This document shows, one piece after another, positions 34,996 to 45,180 of a DNA stretch of 64,000 bases. Position numbers and translations under genes: made by a program. Each line of letters starts with the position of its first letter. Position 1 is the stretch's first letter. The notes beneath the pieces are model-generated. The model was not told the DNA's origin. It ran no database searches and saw only the letters and a program-made list of their open reading frames with translations. Origin of the DNA: Microvirga sesbaniae (GTDB lineage Bacteria > Pseudomonadota > Alphaproteobacteria > Rhizobiales > Beijerinckiaceae); NCBI RefSeq assembly GCF_025460805.1, contig NZ_JAMXFJ010000014.1, positions 1-64,000 on the forward strand, read 5' to 3'.

Positions 34996-36030
34996 ATGCT
35001 CAAGTTTCTGCTCGGCCTCCCTCATGTGATGAGAGGGCCGCTGATCGATGCTGCCCGATCCCTGAATGCACCGGTCCTAATCAGTGCCAACGCCCTGTCG
35101 GTCTGGAAGAAGGATGCCAGCGACATCCCCGTCTGGCACGGATTCAGAACCAGCAACCTCAAACATCTCAACGGCTTAGAAGCATATCTTGATAGCGCAG
35201 GCTTCGTCGCCGCGAGCCGATACCGGGGCTTCGCCTGGACGGTCGATCAGTATCTCGACCTTGGCGCTGCATACCCGTGGCAGTGGTTCGCCTCAATGGA
35301 CCTCTGCGTCGAGCCGGAGATCGCCCGAAACCGTGATCTGGTCCTGGACAGGATCTCCGGCACCGTGGATCTCAACCGCGCCTGTATCCGCGGCGCCAGA
35401 GAGCGAGGAATCCTCAGCCGCCTGATGCCTGTATTGCAGGGCTGGATGCCTGAAGATTACGTCCGCTGCCTGGAGCGCATACCGGATCTCTCCGGGTTTC
35501 CGATCGTCGGGGTCGGATCCATGTGCCGGCGGCACCTCCACGGTCCCCAAGGCATCCTGCAGGTGATCGAGACACTGGATCGCGAACTGCGCGGGACACC
35601 CATCCAGCTTCACCTCTTCGGCCTCAAAGGAGTCGGGGCGGCCGAGCTGCGCCAGCATCCCCGCGTCGCCACCGTGGACTCGCAGGCCTATGGCACCAAA
35701 GCTCGGATTGAGGCGCGGGAAGCCGGGATCAGCAAGACCAACCAGTTCCTCGCCCAGACCATGACCGATTGGTACCTAAAGCAGCTGGATGCCCTGCAGG
35801 CTCCGGCCGGCGAGAACCGCCATCCGCCAGCCCTCCTGGATCTGAGGATGCCGCTACCTTTGAGCCCTCTTGAGGCACGGCTTCATCATGCCCGTGAGCA
35901 GATGCGAGAGTTGCTCGAGGCGGGAGAAATCGACTGGCAGCAGCTTCATGATGAACGCGTGTTGGCCTTCGCCTTCGATGACGAAGAGGCCGAAGTCGCT
36001 TCCCACCCAGAAATGGCCTTGGCTGCCTGA
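34996..36030 (+). CDS. DpdA/TGT-like (queuine tRNA-ribosyltransferase-like) protein
   Basis: The 344-residue protein begins MLKFLLGLPHVMRGPLIDAA. It has a TIM-barrel-like spacing of strands, with WFASMDLCVEPEI (about 98-110), GFPIVGVGSMCRRH (about 170-183), IQLHLFGLKG (about 205-214) and VATVDSQAYG (about 225-234). Phage and island DpdA enzymes, which exchange guanine in DNA for a 7-deazaguanine base, and tRNA-guanine transglycosylases share this order; the D-S in the last block matches the DpdA nucleophile region. NCBI names a related group the DUF7221 family. No 7-deazaguanine synthesis genes are in the window. The zinc-ligand cysteines of tRNA TGT are not seen. Confidence 0.6.
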   Translation: MLKFLLGLPHVMRGPLIDAARSLNAPVLISANALSVWKKDASDIPVWHGFRTSNLKHLNGLEAYLDSAGFVAASRYRGFAWTVDQYLDLGAAYPWQWFASMDLCVEPEIARNRDLVLDRISGTVDLNRACIRGARERGILSRLMPVLQGWMPEDYVRCLERIPDLSGFPIVGVGSMCRRHLHGPQGILQVIETLDRELRGTPIQLHLFGLKGVGAAELRQHPRVATVDSQAYGTKARIEAREAGISKTNQFLAQTMTDWYLKQLDALQAPAGENRHPPALLDLRMPLPLSPLEARLHHAREQMRELLEAGEIDWQQLHDERVLAFAFDDEEAEVASHPEMALAA

Positions 36031-36089
36031 CAGCTTCGATTGGCGGCGCCAGGAGGGAAGGGGCGCGCCGCCAATCGCCTAAAGCCCGT

Positions 36090-36644
36090 TTACCCAACGG
36101 GCCTCGTTTCCTGCCCATGATGGACGCCATAGCTCTCCAGCAGGCCCAGACCAGCCAAACGCTCTTTTACCTCCGGCAGCGTCACGGGCCGATAGTCCCA
36201 GACGTTCGTCCCCACATCGTGGGAGCGCCCCTGCGGCGGCAGGGACCCGTGCGAGTGACCGTACAGATGGAAGGCTCCATAATGAGCCTTATTCCAGACC
36301 CGGTGCCCGTAATGGCTCAGGACGACAAAGTCCTGACCGTCCCGGATCTCCGCGTAAGCCTGGGACGAAACCCATTCCGGCAAGCGCTTCACAGTGGAAT
36401 GATCGTGATTTCCCCACACGAAATGCTTCTGGCCGTTGAGGCGGCCAAGGATGGCTGCGGCATGCTGGCCTTTGCCCCACACGAAATCGCCCAGGTGCCA
36501 AACGGTGTCGGTGGGCCGGACGCGCTGGTTCCAGCGACGGATGATCTCCTCCTCCATCTCCTCGGCGGTGATGAAGGGGCGGCGGTCAAAGTGCAGAACG
36601 GCCTTGTGCCGGAAATGGGTGTCGCTCGTGTAGAAAATGGTCAT
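36090..36644 (-). CDS. Calcineurin-like metallophosphoesterase
   Basis: The metal-binding motifs appear in order: DTHF (residues 8-11), GDFVWG (about 52-57), GNHDHS (about 78-83), LSHYG (about 109-113) and HLYGHSHG (about 126-133). This is the calcineurin-like phosphoesterase fold with two metal ions. The substrate is unknown; related phage and plasmid proteins are annotated only as hydrolases or phosphatases. It is 184 residues and monocistronic. Confidence 0.9.
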   Translation of the reverse strand: MTIFYTSDTHFRHKAVLHFDRRPFITAEEMEEEIIRRWNQRVRPTDTVWHLGDFVWGKGQHAAAILGRLNGQKHFVWGNHDHSTVKRLPEWVSSQAYAEIRDGQDFVVLSHYGHRVWNKAHYGAFHLYGHSHGSLPPQGRSHDVGTNVWDYRPVTLPEVKERLAGLGLLESYGVHHGQETRPVG

Positions 36645-36951
36645 CGCTCGCTCTCTCGAAGGTGCGCTGATCCGCGCCTGACAAGAGGGCGGACAGGGTC
36701 ATGGCTGGGCGGGACGCCGCGGGCGGGGCGCATGCGCCCCGAGAATCTTCAGCGGGGTCGCTTCACCAGGCGCGCGGCGCCACTATTCGAGCGAGACGAG
36801 TGGATTTCGGGCGCACGACGGGCATGACGGGGCCGGGAATGCCCTCACTCATGATTGCCGTCATCCTCTGCACGCCAGTTCTCTCCGGTTGTGAGACCGA
36901 GGCGATTATCTGCAAATTTTCCGTAGTTTCAATGCCGATCAGGAGAACAAC

Positions 36952-37074
36952 ATGCCGGGTAAGCGCAGGAAATCACCGCCGGAACATCCTATCGAGAAAA
37001 TTCTCCGGGCGGCCAGTACGATCGGACAATTGGAGATTATTGCTGGCATCGACCGTTCACCGGAAGGCAGATAA
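36952..37074 (+). CDS. 40-residue small protein
   Basis: AGGAGAACAAC precedes the ATG at 36952. The product is basic at the start (MPGKRRKSPPEHPIEKILR) and then helical (ASTIGQLEIIAGIDRSPEGR). An overlapping frame at 36701-37123 looks like noise. No homologue is known to me. Confidence 0.45.
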   Translation: MPGKRRKSPPEHPIEKILRAASTIGQLEIIAGIDRSPEGR

Positions 37075-37495
37075 GCGTTCTGGGACCCGTACAAGCACAT
37101 CAACCCGCCAGGAGCTAGTCTGAATGCCGGTTGTCAGGAACTCCGCCGCCTAGCGCGCCAGCGGGCAGGGCTCAAGCCGCCCTATTCTGGATTGAGGCCT
37201 TTGCCCCTCTCGTAAACAGCCCGTTAACCAAACCGCCTTATCGTTCCAGGACTGCTTTTAAGCAGCGGCATTTAGAGATGAGACGACGCTACAGCCGACC
37301 GAGCGTAGCCAGCGTAAACCATCGTTGAAAGTCCCCCTTGCGCAGCCACGGTGGGAATCCGATATGCGGGAACCGCACAAAAGATATCGAGTTCAAACCA
37401 TTTACACTCGCCGTATGAGCGTAGTGAATTCGACGTCTGCGGCACAGATTAGTTCGACCGAGAAATGATCTGTGTCTCAAGGAGATCTGATCTGA
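37075..37495. other. Gap upstream of the CarD gene, nothing identified
   Basis: The 420 bases between the small gene and CarD hold no open frame with a good start, no hairpin of note and no known motif. It probably contains the CarD promoter. Confidence 0.5.
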
Positions 37496-38041
37496 ATGAC
37501 GACGAAGAATAATCCTCTGACCTTCCAGACTGGCGAAGCGGTCGTGTATCCGGGTCACGGCGTCGGTGCGATCACAGGAATTGAGGAGCAAGAGGTCGCT
37601 GGGTTCAAGCTTGAACTCCTCGTAATCGGGTTCGACGCTGGCAAACTCACCGTTCGCCTTCCTCTGGCTAAGGCGAAAAGCAGCGGCTTGAGAAAGCTGT
37701 CTGAGCCGGCCGTTGTCAGCCAGGCACTTGAGATCCTGAGTGGAAAGGCTCGCGCAAAGCGCGGAATGTGGAACCGCCGTGCTGCAGATTTCCAAGAGCG
37801 CATCGGAACAGGCCAGTTGACAGCGATCGCCGAGGTTCTGCGGGATCTAAACCGAGGGCCGCAGCAGGAAGAGGCATCCTATAGCGAGCGGCAGATCTTC
37901 GAGAGCGCTCTGGACTTCATGATCAAGGAGGTCGCGGCAGTGAATCAAATCACGGACACAGAAGCGCGCAAGCTCATTGAGCAGCACTTGGCCAGCGCTC
38001 CTCGCCCCGGAAGATCGCCAGAAGGCGAAGCAGCCGCATAG
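37496..38041 (+). CDS. CarD-family transcriptional regulator
   Basis: The N-terminal domain (about residues 8-65) starts TFQTGEAVVYPGHGVGAITG, the Tudor-like RNA-polymerase-interaction fold of CarD/CdnL. The C-terminal helical domain holds a tryptophan in KRGMWNRRAADFQERI, the position that wedges into the open promoter minor groove. CarD proteins bind the RNAP beta subunit and stabilise promoter opening. Most alphaproteobacteria have a chromosomal copy; this one, amid accessory genes, is likely an extra paralogue. The C-terminal tail is longer than usual. Not in an operon. Confidence 0.88.
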   Translation: MTTKNNPLTFQTGEAVVYPGHGVGAITGIEEQEVAGFKLELLVIGFDAGKLTVRLPLAKAKSSGLRKLSEPAVVSQALEILSGKARAKRGMWNRRAADFQERIGTGQLTAIAEVLRDLNRGPQQEEASYSERQIFESALDFMIKEVAAVNQITDTEARKLIEQHLASAPRPGRSPEGEAAA

Positions 38042-38134
38042 CCGTCCTAGAGAACCACTTCGTCAAGGCGGCGCACAGAGGAGGAAGGTTGCGCCGCCTA
38101 TCGCCGGATTCTGATGATGAAAAGCTTCTGCTGG

Positions 38135-38467
38135 CTACCGGACATCTCCTGCGCACCGGTGCGGCGGCGCCATGAAGCGGCAGTCCATCATGATCATGCG
38201 CTCTGATACCCAACCAGTGCCATAAGCTGTCTGGACATTCCAGCGACCCCCGCTATGCCCGATGATCCGAGCCGGAGCCTGATCCGGCAGCTTGTCACAA
38301 CGCATCTGGTCCTTATCGCAGAGCGCCGCGCCAGGTTTGATCCAACAGGCCTGTTGCTGTGTCGAGGTACATAGGCGACGGGTATCTCGCTGCCAAGACG
38401 TTTCGGCAAATGCCTTTGGTGCCAAGGCGACTAACATCAACATCGCCAAACTCAAGATACGGCTCAC
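38135..38467 (-). CDS. Exported SH3-like protein
   Basis: The GTG at 38467 has GGGAGAG before it and opens a signal peptide (VSRILSLAMLMLVALAPKAFA). The 110-residue product has six or so cysteines and a beta-rich core (RIIGHSGGRWNVQTAYGTGW) resembling a small SH3b fold. An in-frame ATG at 38527 would add 20 residues overlapping the upstream gene. The role is unknown. Confidence 0.55.
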   Translation of the reverse strand: MSRILSLAMLMLVALAPKAFAETSWQRDTRRLCTSTQQQACWIKPGAALCDKDQMRCDKLPDQAPARIIGHSGGRWNVQTAYGTGWVSERMIMMDCRFMAPPHRCAGDVR

Positions 38468-38480
38468 ATATCTCTCCCAT

Positions 38481-39734
38481 TCAAGATTGCCGGAGCTCAA
38501 CGAGATTCTTAGGATTCTTGATGCCACCCTTTAGCTCGTCAAACTTCCCCGATTTGAAAGTTTTGCCGTTATAATCCTTTGGCGGTTCAGATTTGAAATG
38601 AAGCCGGAAGTTTGGTTGCTGACCTTCCCCGATCTTGCCTACGAAGATGCTCTCGACCTTTGGCATTTGCTTGGCTGCGAAGTTAAGGATCCTCCTCTTG
38701 GCCATCGGATCCAGCTTCCTGAGCCAAGGGTCATCCAGCAGCGGACTTTCCCAAAAATCTGCCAGATTCATATCAATGAGGTCGCCATAGCGGTCCTCCT
38801 TGTAGTTATTTGCTTTTAAGTAGCGTTTCACCTTTGCTCGTAGCGCGGCGATCTCCGATCGTGGAAACTTTAGATCCTCCACAGCTGTGTGACCATCCAA
38901 GAACAAGATCTTTGTCGTTCCCTCGACACGCGGATCTTCGTCTTTCAGAGTCCAGATCCCGTCGAATTCAACTTCCTTGGTTTTTCCATCGAACGCGAAG
39001 CAAATCACAATATCAGAAGGATCGATCTTCCAGCCTGGTACGGCTTCGAAAATTGGGTAGTAGTAGTTATCCTCGTATTCCTTTCGTGTGGCTGGGTCAT
39101 AAACTTCATCCGCGGTCTTCTTGTATAAGGCTACCGCTGCATCACTGGCTTCATCTGGATCGTACGCCATTAGCCGAACGCGGTTTTGACGAAACCAATC
39201 CCGGTCCGTTCCCATTACTTCCATAACCGTCCGCTGCGGCTGCTTGATGCTTGCTACAGGTGGCTTTGGAAGGACGGGAAGTTTTACAATCTGCTTTTCG
39301 GTAAGGCGTCGGGCCAACTTCCACTTGCTCTCAAACCAGTCACTTAAATCCTTTCGGTCTTCATTGGCTCCGAATTTTATCGCCGCCTCATGATTGATGG
39401 TTTGCCCGTCGGATTTGCCAAGACCTTTCGTCGATGCGTTTGCGGAGCCAATCACGGCTCCTTTGGAGGTCAAATAGACTTTTGCGTGGAGATCCCGCAG
39501 ATGCCTCAATCTCACCTTTGGGTTCTTTGCCAAGGCTAGAAGCTGTTCCTTATTGCAAGCTCCACTCCATGGATCGCAGATTATATCGACCCTCGGGCCT
39601 TTCGCTTTACCAATTCCGATTTTCTCCGCTGCACCCCAGCCCCAATAGGCGACCGCAAGCCGACACTTATTGCCGCCATCGATGATCTCCTTAACGGCCT
39701 TCAGGATTTCTCCGTCCTTTAAGAATTTCGGCAT
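38481..39734 (-). CDS. Phospholipase-D-like domain protein
   Basis: Residues of about 15-120 form a single PLD-like domain: the HAKVYL half-HKD motif (about 82-87) followed by GSANAS (about 95-100). The remainder, about 280 residues, is unrecognised. A single HKD half-site implies dimerisation for catalysis. Proteins of this layout act as nucleases or helicase-linked effectors in phage-defence and mobile-element contexts, though the substrate here is unknown. Base composition is lower in GC than its neighbours, which suggests recent transfer. Confidence 0.7.
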   Translation of the reverse strand: MPKFLKDGEILKAVKEIIDGGNKCRLAVAYWGWGAAEKIGIGKAKGPRVDIICDPWSGACNKEQLLALAKNPKVRLRHLRDLHAKVYLTSKGAVIGSANASTKGLGKSDGQTINHEAAIKFGANEDRKDLSDWFESKWKLARRLTEKQIVKLPVLPKPPVASIKQPQRTVMEVMGTDRDWFRQNRVRLMAYDPDEASDAAVALYKKTADEVYDPATRKEYEDNYYYPIFEAVPGWKIDPSDIVICFAFDGKTKEVEFDGIWTLKDEDPRVEGTTKILFLDGHTAVEDLKFPRSEIAALRAKVKRYLKANNYKEDRYGDLIDMNLADFWESPLLDDPWLRKLDPMAKRRILNFAAKQMPKVESIFVGKIGEGQQPNFRLHFKSEPPKDYNGKTFKSGKFDELKGGIKNPKNLVELRQS

Positions 39735-39790
39735 TCTGCACCCCCAAATTTCATGCAGATAGGCTACCCCCTGAACTAGGATTGTCTATC

Positions 39791-39948
39791 GGTCCAAAGA
39801 TGGACCAAACCCCAAAACAATGGTGATGACCTCTCCGCCACGGCCATAGCGGCCGTGCCGAAGGGGCCTTCGACCCCTTAAGGGCCTCAGGTAAGCCCGC
39901 CGGTTCCAAAGAGACCTTGTCTCTCGTGGCCTGCTCTCGGCCGCAGGC
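39791..39948. repeat. Five consecutive perfect hairpins in an intergenic region
   Basis: Five perfect inverted repeats follow each other: GGTCCA/TGGACC (39791-39806), CACGGCC/GGCCGTG (39839-39857), AAGGGG/CCCCTT (39861-39879), AGAGAC/GTCTCT (39910-39924) and GCCTGC/GCAGGC (39929-39948). No T-run follows any of them. The region lies in the 332-base gap between the reverse PLD gene and the forward 40067 gene, where no open frame is credible. Confidence 0.6.
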
Positions 39949-40066
39949 GAATCCTGTCCAACGTCACCCTGCGATTAACCCCTGCTGCATCCTGCGGCGG
40001 CCGGCTCGCGGTCAATGGAACCCCCGTCTCGATAGAGCATGCCGGCTGCCCTGAAGGAGACAGCTT

Positions 40067-41851
40067 ATGAAATCGCTATCCGTTCATCTTGATCGTCTTG
40101 AGAAAGTCCTCAAGGCCCGCGGCATCCCCTGCAAGCGTCATCAAACCCTGGAAGTCGCTGCCGCCGCGTTCGGCTACCACAACCAGAACGAACTCACCGC
40201 TGCTGGCAAGGCGGGCGATCTCAATCCGCCGATGGCCGAGCCCATCGGGGAAGTCGCCCTGCCGTCGGGGGAGACAATCATCGTGGTTCGTGATCCCCTT
40301 GCCAACTCCGCCTATGCGGTAGACCAGGCCTTCGTCGACCAAGTGGTTGCCGAGGAGCGCGCCGAGATCTTCGGTCCCACACCTTACGGACACCTTCTCA
40401 ACCTGTCGCGCCTTCTGGACGATGAGATCCTGCCGCTACAGGCAAGCCTGGACGGCATCGGCGCCTCCGACACCGTGGAAATTCCGCTCTTCATTGGAGA
40501 GGTCAGCCATAAGCATGGAGACAACCTCTATGTGATGGCAACACAAGAGGCCCTCGACGCGGAAGTCGCCGATTACTGCCGGTCCAGTCTGTTCAATGAC
40601 TGGACGTTCCGACCCGGCAACGCGGCAGACGCTGGTGACGATCTTACCAAGCTCTCCGACAAGGAGATCATCCGCCGATACTTCGACGCACCGCACGAAG
40701 AATACCTCAACACGTCAACCGACACGCTGAGAGTGCCGCTGCCGCTCCTTCGTGAACTCCTTGGTGTTGTCCCGAGCGCAGTGTCGGAGTCGAAGAAGCC
40801 CAGAAGCGAAACGCGGGGTTCGGCGGGCGTCGCACCCCAGTCACTCCCGAGTACTACTCACTCCAATGCTCCGGCATTGATCGCCGGGATCGATAGTGTT
40901 TGGGACGATCACCCCGACTATCCGTCCGAGGATTGGAAGTACGAGGTCGAGAACGGCGATACCCGCCGCGGATATTGGGATTGGGTTGCGTCAAAGATCG
41001 AAGAGGCAGAGGAACAAGGCGATGAGCCTGAAGATGCCAACGGTCTGCCACCCGTTCACAAATGGGTCTCGGACGAGCCTGATACGTATGCCGGAGGCCT
41101 CTTATATACGACCAACGGGTGCTGCGAGTCGGCCCACGGTGGACCGCGTCTTCTCCAAAAACTTGGACTTCAATGGAGCCTCGACGACGACGGCTTCTTC
41201 TATCCATTGACCCAGAAGGAAAGCGCGTTCGTGGGCGAGGACGGTATCGCGCTTCCGAACGGCTACTGGCCACACATGGCCTATAGCTGCCTCTATGAAG
41301 GCCGGAAGTTCGCGTGCCCCACCATTGAGGTCGGCTATGGCCAGGAAGGCGAGGGAGACCGTATTACGGTGCTCGCGAAGCTCAAGTCATATGCCGAAGA
41401 GATCCAACCCCGCCTGCAGGCGATCGGCGGTCACGTCATCGTCGAGGAAGACGAGCCGGACGAGACCAGCCATACACTGCAGGTCCTGATCCCCTTCGAC
41501 TGGATCGTCCAGAACGCCGCTGACTTCGATGAATGGAAGATCAAGCTTGCCCGTCTGATGATGCCGGCTTCGGGCCCGAAGGTCACTGCAGAGTTTACCC
41601 CTCAGGCATGGGTGGGGGATTATGCAATGGCGGTTGATCCGGAAGGTGACACTGTCTGGGACATAACGGCCGAGATCGTAGCCATGGGACGCCAGAAGGC
41701 GATGGAGCTCGAGGACGATCAGCACAACACGGACGATCTTCGCTACACCCAGAATGCCCCGAAATGGGTTCAAGACTGGGGTGGTCCATTCCGGGTCGAG
41801 GTTGCTGAACAGATCCAAGCCTTCTACGAGGCCGTGGATAAGCAGTCCTAA
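40067..41851 (+). CDS. Large hypothetical protein
   Basis: The ATG at 40067 follows AAGGAGACAGCTT. The N-terminal 45 residues (MKSLSVHLDRLEKVLKARG, LEVAAAAFGYHNQNEL) match a short helical module found at the start of several plasmid proteins and glyoxalase-superfamily-like proteins. The remaining 550 residues are acidic, without a known domain; residues of about 370-590 look like an alpha/beta module. The overall role is unknown. It is monocistronic and converges on dnaE2. Confidence 0.6.
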   Translation: MKSLSVHLDRLEKVLKARGIPCKRHQTLEVAAAAFGYHNQNELTAAGKAGDLNPPMAEPIGEVALPSGETIIVVRDPLANSAYAVDQAFVDQVVAEERAEIFGPTPYGHLLNLSRLLDDEILPLQASLDGIGASDTVEIPLFIGEVSHKHGDNLYVMATQEALDAEVADYCRSSLFNDWTFRPGNAADAGDDLTKLSDKEIIRRYFDAPHEEYLNTSTDTLRVPLPLLRELLGVVPSAVSESKKPRSETRGSAGVAPQSLPSTTHSNAPALIAGIDSVWDDHPDYPSEDWKYEVENGDTRRGYWDWVASKIEEAEEQGDEPEDANGLPPVHKWVSDEPDTYAGGLLYTTNGCCESAHGGPRLLQKLGLQWSLDDDGFFYPLTQKESAFVGEDGIALPNGYWPHMAYSCLYEGRKFACPTIEVGYGQEGEGDRITVLAKLKSYAEEIQPRLQAIGGHVIVEEDEPDETSHTLQVLIPFDWIVQNAADFDEWKIKLARLMMPASGPKVTAEFTPQAWVGDYAMAVDPEGDTVWDITAEIVAMGRQKAMELEDDQHNTDDLRYTQNAPKWVQDWGGPFRVEVAEQIQAFYEAVDKQS

Positions 41852-41880
41852 GCCCTTGGCCTGGTGACCGGCGGGGCTTC

Positions 41881-41911
41881 GGGAGTGGCGGCAAAACCCG
41901 CCGCCGCTCCC
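41881..41911. terminator. GC-rich hairpin between convergent genes
   Basis: GGGAG-T-GGCGGC (41881-41892) pairs with GCCGCC-G-CTCCC (41900-41911), one T-G wobble in a 12-pair stem. No direct T-run follows, but TTTTAG lies 19 bases on. It separates the 40067 gene from the end of dnaE2. Confidence 0.6.
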
Positions 41912-41922
41912 TCATTGCGGTT

Positions 41923-44900
41923 TTAGTGGAAATCCCGCGTTGCAACCCTGATGACCGGAGCCTCCACAATTTGCTCCGGCAATTCTGCCTCCCGCGCATC
42001 AACGATCTCCCTTGCGCCCTCCCGGAGGCGGTCGCGGGTACCGATTTTCGCCTCGTCGCCGCGTCCATGGCGCATGCTGAAGGGATCATCCCGGTCGCCG
42101 ACGCTGCGCAACAGGTCTGACAGGTCGATGAGATGCTCGGCGATCAGGTGGGTTACTCCGCCCTCACGCTGATAGCGTCCCCGCACCGCCATCATGCCGG
42201 ATGAGAGGATCAAACGGCGCTGCTTCTCGAAAAGGGACGGCCAGACGATGATGTTGGCCACATCAGTCTCATCCTCGATGGTCATGAACATCACGCCCTT
42301 CGCCGATCCCGGCTTCTGGCGCACCAGGACCAGACCCGCAATTGTGAGCCGCTGGCCGTCTCGGACGCGACGTAGGGTGGCGCAGCTATGAATCCTTCGC
42401 TCCCGTAACTCACCGCGCAGGAAGGCGAGGGGATGCTGCCGCAGGGTCAGACCTTTCGAGCGATAGTCCTCCACCACCTCCCGGCCTTCCGTCATCGGAG
42501 TGAGTGCCACTGAGGGTTCGGTACTCTCGGACCGGATGACCCGGTCCCGTTCGTCGGCCGCGGCAAACAGGGGCATGACCTCGTCCGACAGCCCCCGGAT
42601 TGTCCACAAGGCATCGCGGCGACTTACCCCAAGGGAGCCAAGCGCATCAGCCTCGGCCAGGCGCTCAAGGGCTGACACCGGGATTTCAGCACGCCGCCAA
42701 AGCTCCTCGATCGAGCTATAGGGTGTTTCGCCCCTTGCAATCGGGATCATGCCGCCGTCGGCATTAGCGAGCCCTCTCACCATGCGCAGCCCCAGGCGCA
42801 CCGCAAAGCGGTGCCGGTTGCGCGTCGGCTCCAAGGTACAGTCCCAACGGGAGTAATTGACGTCGACGGGCCTGATCTCGACCCCATGAGCCCTTGCATC
42901 CCGTACCAGTTGGGCAGGAGCATAGAAGCCCATCGGCTGGGCATTCAAGATCGCGCAGCAGAACACGTCCGGATGGTGCCGCTTCATCCAAGAGGAGGCA
43001 TAGGCGATCTTGGCAAACGATGCCGCGTGGCTCTCCGGAAAGCCGTAGGATCCGAAGCCTTCAAGCTGCTTGAAAGTCCGTTCGGCAAATTCCGCATCAT
43101 AGCCTCGGGTGATCATTCCCTGGACCAGCTTATCCCTAAACTTAGTCACGCCGGCCGTCAGCTTGAACGTCGCCATAGCTCGCCGAAGCTGATCAGCCTC
43201 GGAAGGGGTGAATCCGGCACACTCAATGGCAACCCGCATCGCCTGTTCCTGAAACAGGGGCACGCCCAGGGTTTTCTCCAGAACACGCTGCAATTCCGGG
43301 CGAGGATATTCCGGCTTTTCGCGGCCCTCCCGTCGGCGCAGGTATGGGTGCACCATATCGCCCTGGATCGGCCCGGGACGGACGATCGCCACCTGGATAA
43401 CGATGTCATAGAAGTTCGCTGGCTTAACCCGTGGCAGCATCGCCATCTGGGCGCGGCTCTCGATCTGGAACACGCCGACCGTGTCCGCCTTCTGGATCAT
43501 CTCATAGGTTTTTTGATCATCGAGCGGGATCGACGACAGATCGTGCTCAACCTGCTTGTGCTCCCGCAGGAGATCAAAAGCACGGCGCATGCAGCCGAGC
43601 ATTCCCAGCCCCAGCACATCGACCTTCATGAACTTCAGGGTATCGATGTCGTTCTTGTCCCATTCGATCACCTGGCGGTTTTCCATCGCTGCCGGTTCAA
43701 TCGGCACCAAGTCATCAAGACGTTCCTGCGTCAGGACAAAGCCGCCCGGGTGCTGGGAGAGATGGCGCGGCGCTCCGATCAGCTCGGAGGCGAGTTCCAG
43801 GGTCATCCGAAGACGCGGGTCGCTCAAATTGAGATTGAGCTCCTTCGCCTCCTTGTCAGTCACACCCTCGTTGCCCCAACCCCAGACAAGACCGGATAAT
43901 CCTGCCGTGACATCCTCCGGCACGCCCAGCACCTTGCCGACCTCACGGACGGCGCCACGGGCGCGGTAGGTAATCACGACGCCCGTCAGGGCCGCACGGT
44001 GCCGGCCATAGGTGTCATAGATCCACTGGATCACCTCCTCACGACGCTCATGCTCGAAATCCACGTCGATGTCCGGTGGCTCCCGGCGCTCCTGAGACAC
44101 GAACCGCTCAAAGAGCAGATCGTGTTCGGTGGGATTGATGGAGGTGATGCCGAGGACGTAGCAGACGGCGGAGTTCGCAGCCGAGCCCCGCCCCTGACAC
44201 AAGATCCCCCGAGACTTCGCAAAGCTCACGATCGCATGGACCGTCAGGAAGTAAGGGGCATACCCCAACTCCTCGATCAGATGGAGCTCATGACGGCAGG
44301 TCGCCGCCACTACGTCAGGGACACCCTCCGGATAGCGCTTGGCCGCACCCTCCCAGGTTAAGCGCTCGAGTTTCTCCTGGGCGGTCTCGCCGGGGTCCGT
44401 CTCCGAGGGATATTGGTACCGCAGCTCGTCCAGGGAGAAGGTGCATTGGTCCAGGATTTCACCGATACGCCAGAACGCCTCTGGATGACGCTCGAAGAGG
44501 CGCTGCATCTCTGCCGGATCCTTGAGGAATCGATCGGCATGGCGATCCAGCCGAAACCCGGCTTCATCGATGGTGCACCGCTGGCGGATGCAGGACACCA
44601 CATCCTGCAGGCGACGGCGGGAGGGGTGATGGTAGAGTACGTCACCCATGGCAACCGTCGGCACCTTCGCCGCCTGGGCCGCTTGCTCCACATAATACAG
44701 GCGCGCGTGCTCGTTGGGCGCAAAACGGCGGATGAGAGCCATATAGGCTCGATCCCCGAAGGTCGCCTTCAGCCGCGCGAGGTTCGATTTAAGCTCTTCA
44801 TCCGCATCGTCGCCGAGGAGAATGGCCAAAAGCCCCTCCTGCCACGCGGTGACATCCTCCCAGGTGAGAAGGCATCGCCCCTTGCCGGCCCGGCTCTTGC

Positions 44901-45180
44901 CGACGCTCAGCAGCCTGCAGAGGCGCGAATAAGCGGCACGATCCGTCGGATAAACCAGCAGCGAGGTCCCGTCTGTCAGATCCAGTCGGCAACCCACGAC
45001 AAGCCGGAGACCCGTTTCCCGTGAGGCCTCATACGCCCTCACGATCCCGGCAAGCGAGTTGCGATCGACAATTCCCAGCGCGGTGATCCCAAGGAGCTTC
45101 GCCTGCTCGAACAATTCGGCCGGACTGGAGGCTCCTCGCAAAAAGCTGAAGTGGCTGGTGACCTGCAACTCGGCGTACAT
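41923..45180 (-). CDS. dnaE2: Error-prone DNA polymerase DnaE2 (ImuC)
   Basis: The 1085-residue protein begins [20 protein letters not shown], the PHP domain of C-family polymerases. It has the catalytic Asp pair in [13 protein letters not shown] (about residue 370), the [12 protein letters not shown] block of the polymerase core, and a C-terminal OB-fold stretch ([18 protein letters not shown]). The length fits DnaE2. The start at 45180 shares one base with the stop of imuB (TGATG), so translation is coupled; an earlier ATG at 45204 would overlap more. In SOS-induced cells DnaE2 extends past lesions together with ImuB. The pair is probably controlled by the LexA box at 46763. Confidence 0.93.
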   Translation of the reverse strand: MYAELQVTSHFSFLRGASSPAELFEQAKLLGITALGIVDRNSLAGIVRAYEASRETGLRLVVGCRLDLTDGTSLLVYPTDRAAYSRLCRLLSVGKSRAGKGRCLLTWEDVTAWQEGLLAILLGDDADEELKSNLARLKATFGDRAYMALIRRFAPNEHARLYYVEQAAQAAKVPTVAMGDVLYHHPSRRRLQDVVSCIRQRCTIDEAGFRLDRHADRFLKDPAEMQRLFERHPEAFWRIGEILDQCTFSLDELRYQYPSETDPGETAQEKLERLTWEGAAKRYPEGVPDVVAATCRHELHLIEELGYAPYFLTVHAIVSFAKSRGILCQGRGSAANSAVCYVLGITSINPTEHDLLFERFVSQERREPPDIDVDFEHERREEVIQWIYDTYGRHRAALTGVVITYRARGAVREVGKVLGVPEDVTAGLSGLVWGWGNEGVTDKEAKELNLNLSDPRLRMTLELASELIGAPRHLSQHPGGFVLTQERLDDLVPIEPAAMENRQVIEWDKNDIDTLKFMKVDVLGLGMLGCMRRAFDLLREHKQVEHDLSSIPLDDQKTYEMIQKADTVGVFQIESRAQMAMLPRVKPANFYDIVIQVAIVRPGPIQGDMVHPYLRRREGREKPEYPRPELQRVLEKTLGVPLFQEQAMRVAIECAGFTPSEADQLRRAMATFKLTAGVTKFRDKLVQGMITRGYDAEFAERTFKQLEGFGSYGFPESHAASFAKIAYASSWMKRHHPDVFCCAILNAQPMGFYAPAQLVRDARAHGVEIRPVDVNYSRWDCTLEPTRNRHRFAVRLGLRMVRGLANADGGMIPIARGETPYSSIEELWRRAEIPVSALERLAEADALGSLGVSRRDALWTIRGLSDEVMPLFAAADERDRVIRSESTEPSVALTPMTEGREVVEDYRSKGLTLRQHPLAFLRGELRERRIHSCATLRRVRDGQRLTIAGLVLVRQKPGSAKGVMFMTIEDETDVANIIVWPSLFEKQRRLILSSGMMAVRGRYQREGGVTHLIAEHLIDLSDLLRSVGDRDDPFSMRHGRGDEAKIGTRDRLREGAREIVDAREAELPEQIVEAPVIRVATRDFH

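Noticed and set aside
36701..37123. 140-codon forward frame with a lipobox-like LSGC
   Set aside because: Composition is Arg/Ser/Thr-rich noise and it has no ribosome binding site; a shorter frame at 36952 with a good site overlaps it.
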